From the NCBI GenBank assembly GCA_964523405.1, contig CAZGAQ010000028.1:9069-73068 (forward strand): a DNA stretch of 64,000 nt, given 5' to 3'. Every line of letters starts with the position of its first letter. Position 1 is the first letter of the stretch. Source of the DNA: CAZGAQ01 sp964523405. Its GTDB lineage: Bacteria > Planctomycetota > Phycisphaerae > UBA1845 > Fen-1342. This document shows, piece after piece, positions 26,101 to 32,266 of the stretch. The notes under the pieces are model-generated. The model did not search any database. It was given only the letters and a program-made list of their open reading frames with translations, and was not told where the DNA came from. A program made the translations under genes and the position numbers.

Positions 26101-26120
26101 TCACGGGCCCGCATCCGTAA
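23118..26120 (+). CDS. Large secreted amidase-like/golvesin-domain protein with Fn3 and dockerin-like tail
   Basis: 1000 residues. GAGGG lies 9 bases before the ATG at 23118, and a signal peptide ends ...VLGAARA. Around residue 180 begins GVTVFVSAGHGW, which resembles strand one and the zinc-ligand region of N-acetylmuramoyl-L-alanine amidases (amidase_3); YLEFHTNA near residue 465 fits the second histidine, and TIVELAFHDS the end. A golvesin/xanthan-lyase-like beta domain is inserted (about 235-375, ARYTPNITVTGYYPVYCF). A fibronectin-III domain (about 595-680) and an alpha/beta domain with NVLVVNGFDR follow. The last 70 residues hold two calcium loops: YDTDGDVDLTDF and DADGDTDVDLADF. Secreted enzyme acting on peptidoglycan or another polymer is inferred. 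Confidence 0.82.
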   Translation: MQSFLHRTLAVLATAGLVVGVLGAARAPSDEAVSDLGAVAMRAAQTPSLTGGCLLPAGTSVDRARWDGAVIELFLTLPAGSDWVVSDTDAIALSNLLAAPFAGDPDYAGLRLQVRTGPEQPYDSLAAYMLDARRAAARPAAEPAEVPLPLEAQGTPQLRGPVTQAVRQPTGALSGVTVFVSAGHGWTATDTTWYLQRDVLLSMNEDHGNLDMLNQFVQYAFNAGATVVPFRPVGWQPIEIVLDNDDPGVTFTGPWSDGSSAKYYENGVTNSGIVYKWTSAAVGETATARYTPNITVTGYYPVYCFTMAGSNRTLQTYRIKHNGGLSAVTIDHRLVGSGWIWMGDYYLVAGEDNYVEITNESTATGAIVADAIRWGCGMGDIVRPGPGTVSGYSRDEESARYWANSELGNHAAGFDSDIWDGGGSSDTDDNVRTAAKWGREMNVEPADLQVDRWKRIYLEFHTNATDGVARGQICLITTLGATSYQTQYATMLSNTVDAEMTLLQNTFEHTWVDRTYATYTSSYGAICTPANGDEFDATIVELAFHDSQEDAELLRDCRVRAAMARSCVHGITKFLNSLPGSQIPLAYAPDTPRDFTVVDAGNGDVTLAWAAPLTDIARGDPATGYVVYQSSNGRGFGSPIVLGNVLTTTISGVPAGETRYFRLAATNAGGESMPTEVLAVRRPAQGVANVLVVNGFDRLRRQMNPIETFTQPAGYAGKQIERQQWRKSNSYDYIIQHAEALAANGYGFSSCAHAAVADMYVQLANYDVVVWIGGVQSSEDITFTTLEQTKITSFLSTGGSLFVSGADLAYDLINQSHGPSFAQDTLKIGYSTGDANTYAVTPATGGILADVSAFDFSPANGAVYDVREPDVLLTRTGSAACLNYSGGTGGVAGVQYTGTVYNAVSFGFPFEAISSSSVRAQVMQRVISFLLTATGPLPFDYDTDGDVDLTDFNVFRYCFKGPGKTYAAGHLCLKEDADGDTDVDLADFAGFQAAFTGPHP

Positions 26121-26223
26121 CCAGCGACGGTCAGACAGCGCAATCGGCCGCCCAGGGCGGCGCAATCAGGCGGACACGGACCCGCCGCGCGCGGCGCGGT
26201 GGCGTCCCAGTGAGGGCAGAGGA

Positions 26224-27945
26224 ATGCAGCCACGCGGAGTATCTCATCGGATCAGCGCGCTGTTCGCGCTGTGGGCAGGACTGGGCGGGGTCGCGGTGGC
26301 GTGGGGCGCGGCGCCCACACAGCGCGTCGCCACCGACGCGGGAACCATCTACGCCGGCGCACTCGCCGACCAGGACTGGGGCCGGCCGCTCACCTCCGGA
26401 GATCTGGACGGCGACGGCTACGACGACCTCGTGGTGTCAGCCTCCAAGTCGTACGGTGACGTGCTCAGTCGCGTGTACGTGCTGCGCGGCGGGCCGGGCC
26501 GGCACGCGCGCGGGCTGGTGGACCTGGCGCTGGGCGGCGCCGACCAGGTCATCCTGGGTGCGGCGCTGAACGACAACCTGGGCTGCTCGATGGCCACCGG
26601 CGATGTAAATGGGGACGGCGTGGACGACCTGCTGCTGTGCGCCAGCAACGCGAGCTACAGCGGCGTGACAAGCTGCGGGATCGCGTATCTGATCTACGGC
26701 GGGGCTAACTTCTTCAGCGCCGCGACCCGTGACCTCAGCCAGGCCGGCACGTGGAACGTCCGCTTCATCGGTCCGGTGGCCTATGGTGACATGGGCGGCT
26801 ACAACGCCTTCGGCGGGCTGGATGCACAAGCGGCCGCGATCGGGCGGCTGAACGGCGACCAGTACGGCGAGGTCGTGCTGGGAGTGCATCTGGCCAACGG
26901 CGCGGCCACGGAGTCGGGGCGCGTGTACATCGTGCGCGGGCTGGCATTCCCGAGCAACACCACGATCAACCTGGCGACGCCGGCGTTCTACCTAACGCGC
27001 ATCGATGGGAAGGGCCAGTACGACGAGCTCGGCACGATGGTCCGAACCGCCGACCTGACCGGGGACGGTTACGACGAGCTGATCCTCGGCAACGAGTACT
27101 ACAGCCTGGGGCTGTTCACGTCCGAAGGCGCCGTGCACATCTTCCGCGGACGGGCGACCTGGAACGCCAGCTACAGCCTGGCGACGGCACCGGCCGAGAT
27201 CACCCTGCTCGGTGCGCGCGGGGACGACAATCTCGGCGAGGCCGTGACGGTCGGCGACTTCAATGGCGACGGGCACATGGACCTGGTCAGTGCGGCACCG
27301 GGTGCGGACGTCGGGGCGTACAACGACCAGCGCGGCGACGGAATCGCGTACGGACTCCTCGGCTCCACGGCCTACCAGACCGGCACGTTCTCGATCTCCT
27401 ACGCCACGACCACCCCGGATTTCCGGCTGGTGGGTGAGTTCGAGGAGAACCTGGGTATGACGCTGGCGGCCGGGGATTTCGACGGGGACGGGCGCGCGGA
27501 CCTTGCGGCCGGCGAATGGTTCGCGGGGCCGGCGACCAACGGTGCCGTGGTCGTGCTGCTGGGGCGGGCGTTTGCGCCGGGGGCCTCGTACACGGCCAAC
27601 AGCGATACCGACTTGCACATTCTGGGAGCCGCGCAGGACCGAATCAGCTTCTCACTGTGCACAGCGAACGTGAATGGCGACGGGCTCGACGAGGTCGTTT
27701 TCGGCACGCCCTTCAACAACGCGGATTTTGGCACCGTCTACGTGTTCACGCACGCCAGCGGCGATGCGGACCGTGACCGCGACGTGGACCTGACCGACTT
27801 CGCGATCATGCAGACCTGTCTGGCAGGCAGTGCCGCAGGCGGGTTATCGGTCCCGAGCGTGCTGTTCGATTTTGACCTGAGCGAGTCGCTGGATGCGACG
27901 GACCTGGCCGGGCTGGTCACGCGTCTGCTCGGTCCGGCGAACTAG
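26224..27945 (+). CDS. Secreted FG-GAP (integrin-alpha-like) repeat protein with dockerin-like end
   Basis: 573 residues; GAGGG lies 7 bases before the ATG, and a signal peptide ends ...AWGAAP. At least seven FG-GAP calcium loops are spaced about 60-70 residues apart: DLDGDGYDDLVV, DVNGDGVDDLLL, RLNGDQYGEVVL, DLTGDGYDELIL, DFNGDGHMDLVS, DFDGDGRADLAA and NVNGDGLDEVVF. Seven such blades form a beta-propeller like the integrin alpha head, so this is probably one propeller. The end, GDADRDRDVDLTDF and SLDATDLAGLV, is a dockerin-like pair. Extracellular binding is expected. The gene follows the amidase-like gene by 103 bases on the same strand. Confidence 0.9.
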   Translation: MQPRGVSHRISALFALWAGLGGVAVAWGAAPTQRVATDAGTIYAGALADQDWGRPLTSGDLDGDGYDDLVVSASKSYGDVLSRVYVLRGGPGRHARGLVDLALGGADQVILGAALNDNLGCSMATGDVNGDGVDDLLLCASNASYSGVTSCGIAYLIYGGANFFSAATRDLSQAGTWNVRFIGPVAYGDMGGYNAFGGLDAQAAAIGRLNGDQYGEVVLGVHLANGAATESGRVYIVRGLAFPSNTTINLATPAFYLTRIDGKGQYDELGTMVRTADLTGDGYDELILGNEYYSLGLFTSEGAVHIFRGRATWNASYSLATAPAEITLLGARGDDNLGEAVTVGDFNGDGHMDLVSAAPGADVGAYNDQRGDGIAYGLLGSTAYQTGTFSISYATTTPDFRLVGEFEENLGMTLAAGDFDGDGRADLAAGEWFAGPATNGAVVVLLGRAFAPGASYTANSDTDLHILGAAQDRISFSLCTANVNGDGLDEVVFGTPFNNADFGTVYVFTHASGDADRDRDVDLTDFAIMQTCLAGSAAGGLSVPSVLFDFDLSESLDATDLAGLVTRLLGPAN

Positions 27946-27980
27946 CCGCGGCGTGGCGCGGCCCGGGGGGCGTATTTCGG

Positions 27981-28010
27981 TTGAATCGCCGGTTTTGCGG
28001 TCGCTAGAAT
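27981..28010 (+). promoter_or_regulatory. Promoter of the GHL10-like gene
   Basis: TTGAAT, 18-base spacer, TAGAAT (five of six -10 matches). Predicted start near 28017, 73 bases before the ATG. Confidence 0.5.
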
Positions 28011-28089
28011 GTCCGGAGCCGTGCTGCCAGCGCGCTGGGATGCCCCGCGGCAGCGGTGAACGGCTCATAACACCCATTTGGAGTTACGC

Positions 28090-29919
28090 ATGCTGCCGAT
28101 GTTGGCTGGTCTGCGCGCCGCGCTGCTGATGTCCGCCCTGGGAGCCGGGATCGCGACGCTCCCCAGCGGGGATGCAGTCGACACGGGGGCCACGGCGGAG
28201 CCGGCCGCGGTGGTGGGCACGGCATCGCCGGAGACCGAGGCGGTGGCGCTGGACGGCTGGGGGGACGACACCATGCTCGACGCGGACCGGGGTCCGTTCT
28301 TCCGGGCGTTCTGGGCGGATGCCTTCAACACCGGCTTCAAGAGCAATTCCCAGATCACCAACCTGGTGAATCGCGCGATCGCTGGACACTACAACGCGAT
28401 CGTGGTGGAGGTGCTGGCGTACCACGACAAGGGCTCGAGCGGGCACGGCGCGTACTGGAACTCGTCGATCGTCCCCAAGGCGACGGACATTACGGGCGGG
28501 ATCGATCCATTGGCAACCCTGGTCAGCCAAGCGCACGCAGCGGGAATCGAAGTGCACGCCTGGATCGTACCCCTGCGCGTGTGCAGCACCTGGCCCCCCA
28601 ACGGCAACAGCCTGGTGTCGTCGCACCCCGAGTGGCTGATGGTTCCGTCGGCCAACAACGGTGGCGGGCCCGCCAAGGTGGATGGCGTGTACGTGTTCGA
28701 CGCCGGCTCGCCGGACGTGCAGGAGTACCTGGTCGGCATCGCCCGCGAACTGGTCACGAACTACGCGATCGACGGCATCAACCTCGACTACATTCGCTAC
28801 ACGGTGACGGACGCAGGTTATCCGGCCAGCAATACCTACACCAAGTCCGGCCTGGCGCGCTTCCGCACGCTGACCGGCTACAGCGGCACGCCGGCCCCGT
28901 CGGGTGTGCCCGCCTGGAACGACTTCCGCCGGCAAACGATCAACGAGCTGGTGCGGCGCCTGCGGGCGGAGATCCCCAGCATCACGAGCAATCCGCGGCA
29001 ACCGTTGCGGTTCACGGCCGACTTGATCTGCTTCGGCTCGGCGCCGGCCAATTTCGCCAGTTCGGACGCCTACAACCTGTTCCAGAACTGGCGCTACTGG
29101 CTCGAGCAGGGCTGGCTCGACGCCGGCGTCCCGATGAACTACAAGCGGGACTGGGACGCCAGCCAGGCCGCGATGTACCGAAGCTGGGTCGATGCCGGGA
29201 TCACCTGGCGCTACAACCGGCATCTGTACTGCGGACAGGCCAACTACCTGAATCCCAAGTCCTACAGCATCGCGCAGCTCCAGTACTGCATCAACGCCGG
29301 CGCCAACGGCACCTGCAACTACTCGTACGTCGGCACGGCCGACGAGAACATGGACGACAACTGGGAGACCGACTGGACGTGGTATCCATACGTGTCGGCG
29401 AACCTGTTCACGGACACGGTCGCCACGCCGACCATGCCATGGCGCAACATCGCCACGGCCACCGAGGGCACGCTGTGGGGACGGGTGGCGGATCCGGCCA
29501 CGGACACCCCGATTGACGGGGCCAGCGTGCAGGTGGGGCCCGCGGCGCCCGTGCAGACCGACGGCAACGGCTACTATGTGGTGACGTTGTTGCCGGCCAT
29601 TCCCGGTGGGACAGCCTACAACATCATCGCCACCAAGAATGGTTGCTCGCAGACGCAGGTCACCGGGGTCGTGATCTATCCCGGTGGCGTCACGCAGCAG
29701 GATGTCCCCCTGTGCAACAGCGCCCCCAACGCGGGGGATATGAACCAGGACGGCATCATCAACGCCACAGACTTCACGCAGTTCGCCTACTGCATGAAGG
29801 GCTCGGCCTACACCTGGACGGTTGGGCACTTCTGCACGCGCGGGGACGTGGACGGCAATCGCGCGATCGACATGATCGACTTCACGAACTTCCAGCGGTC
29901 GTACACGGGGCCGCCGTAA
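28090..29919 (+). CDS. Secreted GHL10/DUF187-like glycoside hydrolase with dockerin-like end
   Basis: 609 residues from the ATG at 28090; GGAG lies 6 bases upstream, so the in-frame TTG at 28078 is rejected. After a signal peptide (cut near ...AGIATLPS), residues about 75-400 match the GHL10 family (YngK-like, DUF187). Visible are FRAFWADAFNTGF, YNAIVVEVLAYHDKG, GIEVHAWIVPLRV, HPEWLM, GINLDYIRY (acidic strand-end residues of the barrel) and DAGVPMNYKRDW. A carboxypeptidase-regulatory-like beta domain (about 455-530, GRVADPATDTPIDGASV) follows. The end has two calcium loops: GDMNQDGIINATDF and GDVDGNRAIDMIDF. Substrate unknown, probably an extracellular glycan. Confidence 0.88.
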   Translation: MLPMLAGLRAALLMSALGAGIATLPSGDAVDTGATAEPAAVVGTASPETEAVALDGWGDDTMLDADRGPFFRAFWADAFNTGFKSNSQITNLVNRAIAGHYNAIVVEVLAYHDKGSSGHGAYWNSSIVPKATDITGGIDPLATLVSQAHAAGIEVHAWIVPLRVCSTWPPNGNSLVSSHPEWLMVPSANNGGGPAKVDGVYVFDAGSPDVQEYLVGIARELVTNYAIDGINLDYIRYTVTDAGYPASNTYTKSGLARFRTLTGYSGTPAPSGVPAWNDFRRQTINELVRRLRAEIPSITSNPRQPLRFTADLICFGSAPANFASSDAYNLFQNWRYWLEQGWLDAGVPMNYKRDWDASQAAMYRSWVDAGITWRYNRHLYCGQANYLNPKSYSIAQLQYCINAGANGTCNYSYVGTADENMDDNWETDWTWYPYVSANLFTDTVATPTMPWRNIATATEGTLWGRVADPATDTPIDGASVQVGPAAPVQTDGNGYYVVTLLPAIPGGTAYNIIATKNGCSQTQVTGVVIYPGGVTQQDVPLCNSAPNAGDMNQDGIINATDFTQFAYCMKGSAYTWTVGHFCTRGDVDGNRAIDMIDFTNFQRSYTGPP

Positions 29920-29959
29920 GACGCGCTGCGCGCGCATCTGTTCCGCCCGGGCGACGTCT

Positions 29960-30748
29960 TCACTCCGGCGGCTTGCAGCGCGCGCAGGGGGTGTAACCCT
30001 GGGCCTTGGCATCCCGTAACGGGATGGCCGTGGCACCATTCCGCGCATGCTGGCAATCCGCCCGATGATACTTGCGGCCGTGCGCGGTGATGTAGACGCG
30101 CCCCTCCGGATCGATCGGGCCGCGCGGTGGCGACGCGGGACGCGCAACGCGCGGCTTGGCAGCGGGTTGCGTGGCCGCCGGCTGACTGGCGAGCGGCGCA
30201 CCCGGCGATGGAGTTTCCGCAGGCGGGGGTTCCCAGAGGCCCTTCTGCTGGCGCCGTGCGATTTCCTCGTACTCACGCAGCCACGCAGCGTGAGGGCCCG
30301 CGTCCCCGCTTAAGGCACGGGCGTAACCCAGGCGCACGAGCTCCAAGTTAACGAACAGCCCGTCGGGCGCACGATACACGTAGGCCCACGCCGGCTCGTC
30401 CCCGACCCGTGCGGGCGCATTGGGCTCCAGCTCGACATGAATCGCTTCGCCTTCCAGCAGCCGCACCAGGTAGCCATGCGCCGCTTCCCGCGCGCCGCCA
30501 CCGTCGGGGATATAGATGCCGCGCAACCGCAGCGCGAATTCCTGGCCATCCTGCGCAACCACGATCCGCGCGTCGCCGCCGACGCGCAGAACGTCGCAGG
30601 CGGATCGGCCCGCAAAGTCCGGGACGGGCACGCGTGGTGGCGCAGGCCGCGCGGCCGGCTGCGTATCAATGGCCGCCGCCGGTAGCACCAAGGTCAGAGC
30701 GCAGGTCGCAATGCGCGAAAATCGGAGTAGCGGTGTTGTCTTCCCCAT
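29960..30748 (-). CDS. Exported staphylococcal-nuclease-like protein with C-terminal zinc-binding motif
   Basis: 262 residues; the N-terminus has a signal peptide (ATCALTLVLPAAAID). Residues about 50-165 resemble an SNase/thermonuclease barrel: ALRLRGIYIPD, EAAHGYLVRLLEGEAIHVEL, AWAYVYRAPDGLFVNLELVRLGYA and a final helix ending QQKGLWEPP. The catalytic arginines of the classical enzyme are only partly recognisable, so activity is uncertain. After a Pro/Ala linker the C-terminus is YITAHGRKYHRADCQHA...GYTPCARCKPP. That is the KYHxxxC...CxxC block common at the end of such nucleases and likely to bind zinc. Convergent with the GHL10 gene, 40 bases apart. Confidence 0.8.
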   Translation of the reverse strand: MGKTTPLLRFSRIATCALTLVLPAAAIDTQPAARPAPPRVPVPDFAGRSACDVLRVGGDARIVVAQDGQEFALRLRGIYIPDGGGAREAAHGYLVRLLEGEAIHVELEPNAPARVGDEPAWAYVYRAPDGLFVNLELVRLGYARALSGDAGPHAAWLREYEEIARRQQKGLWEPPPAETPSPGAPLASQPAATQPAAKPRVARPASPPRGPIDPEGRVYITAHGRKYHRADCQHARNGATAIPLRDAKAQGYTPCARCKPPE

Positions 30749-30939
30749 GATGTGGCTCCGCGAAGTGAGGTGAAGCGCAGACAGCCCCTTCTGCCAAGTG
30801 GTGTTGTACGGCGCAGAGCATATGGCTGTCGAGGGGAGCGCCGCGACGATGTAGGGATTAGCGTCGGTAGGCTAGGGAGAATACCCGAGTGTCGCAGCAT
30901 GCTGACACGCTCGCTGGCGGGCGCGGCATGCTGCCCACA

Positions 30940-32217
30940 TCACGTGGCCGGCAACGCGTGTCCGCGGGCAATGTGCCAGTGTTCGGTGCGCCGAGCGAGC
31001 CAGTGCTCCTGCAGGCGGGCAACGGCGGCGGCCGGCGGGATGACCTGCCAGCGGGCGGCATCGGACCACAGATCCAGACGTGTCAGCGTGGCGCGAGCGT
31101 CTTCCACGTCGAAGGCAAAGTCGACGCCGAAGCGCCCTCCGAGGTAGGCTTGCACGCGGTGCGCCAGGTCCTGCGCATCGCGCAGCGGCGCCGTATCCGG
31201 CAGTACCACGGCGCTGGCACAGTCGAGGTCGGGCCTCTGCGCAGCGCGCCAGCAGAACAGGTACGCCAGCAGCGCCTCTTTGCAGTCTTCCTGGCCGATC
31301 ATCGAAATCAAGGCGTGGATCACGCCGGTATTGTTGGCGAGATTCTGATAGTAGAGATTCGTGGTCCGTTGCAGGTCGCGCTGCGCCCGTACATTACGGT
31401 AACCGAAGAACGTCCGCACGCAGAGCCAGCCGGCCCCGAACAGCAGCACCCACAGCAGGCGGCTCAGCACCAGCGCGCCGCCCGCGAGGTTCAGCAGCTT
31501 GGTGGCCGTCGTGCCCGCGACCCCCGCGCCGCCGCTCATCATCTTCAGCCGGTCGTACCAGGTCATGCGGATCTCGGCGTGCGGCAACAGGGCTTCCACG
31601 TCCTCCGTCGGAATCTCCTTGAACATCTTAAGCTGCACGTTCGGGTCGTCCGTCAGGCGCGCCACGACAACGAGGCGCCGGTAGACGGTCAGGCGCTGCA
31701 GTACGCCACGTGGCTTGCGCAGCGTCCGGCGGAGCAGGTCCACCTCGGCCCGGCCGCGTACCCAAATGCCCAGATGCTGCACGCGCTCCGGGCGCAGGCG
31801 GACGCGCAGGCCGCGCGTGTTGGCCGCGTGCAGCACCGTACCCACATCCACGTCCGACAAACGCGTGAAGTTGGCCTTCGTGAGCAGGTACTCGAGCCGG
31901 CTCAGCAGATCGGTGTACGCGGCCGGCGTACGGGCGGCGGCCAGATCGCCGACCGCAATCGTGTCGCGATCCGGGTTGACGGGATTGTGACGGTCGATGA
32001 GGTCGCGTTCGAAGGCGGCGGTTTCCTGGGTGATGACCCGCTGCAGCAGTTGCGCCAGGGTGGGGAGCGTGGCGGCGGCCGCGCCGAGGTGATCGCTGTC
32101 CTGCGCCAGCGTCGCCACCAGGTCCTCGATGCGCACGGGAATGAAGCGATCGTCGGGACGGTGATGGTCGATGACCGCCGTCGGGTCGTAGGCCAGGTTG
32201 GGCGGCCGGAGGCGCAT
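30940..32217 (-). CDS. DUF3754 (TMEM143-like) membrane protein
   Basis: 425 residues from the ATG at 32217. The frame stays open further upstream, but that part lies over the kinase C-terminus and is not conserved. The family signature is clear: DDRFIPVRIEDLVATL, MFKEIPTEDVEALLPHAEI, MTWYDRLKM and, after one or two membrane helices (about 245-280), QRDLQRTTNLYYQNLANNTGV and EALLAYLF. Homologues occur in bacteria, plants and mitochondria (TMEM143), and the function is unknown. It starts 49 bases after the kinase stop on the same strand, so it may be co-transcribed with sigma/kinase module 2. Start codon lacks a clear Shine-Dalgarno. Confidence 0.88.
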   Translation of the reverse strand: MRLRPPNLAYDPTAVIDHHRPDDRFIPVRIEDLVATLAQDSDHLGAAAATLPTLAQLLQRVITQETAAFERDLIDRHNPVNPDRDTIAVGDLAAARTPAAYTDLLSRLEYLLTKANFTRLSDVDVGTVLHAANTRGLRVRLRPERVQHLGIWVRGRAEVDLLRRTLRKPRGVLQRLTVYRRLVVVARLTDDPNVQLKMFKEIPTEDVEALLPHAEIRMTWYDRLKMMSGGAGVAGTTATKLLNLAGGALVLSRLLWVLLFGAGWLCVRTFFGYRNVRAQRDLQRTTNLYYQNLANNTGVIHALISMIGQEDCKEALLAYLFCWRAAQRPDLDCASAVVLPDTAPLRDAQDLAHRVQAYLGGRFGVDFAFDVEDARATLTRLDLWSDAARWQVIPPAAAVARLQEHWLARRTEHWHIARGHALPAT

Positions 32218-32266
32218 GGGGCGGATGGTACCGCAACGGGCCGGCGCGCTGTACCCCCGTCCTGCG

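Noticed and set aside
28084..30276. 730-codon open frame on the minus strand opposite the GHL10-like gene
   Set aside because: The plus strand shows signal peptide, hydrolase motifs and calcium loops. The minus frame has none and would overlap the nuclease gene as well.
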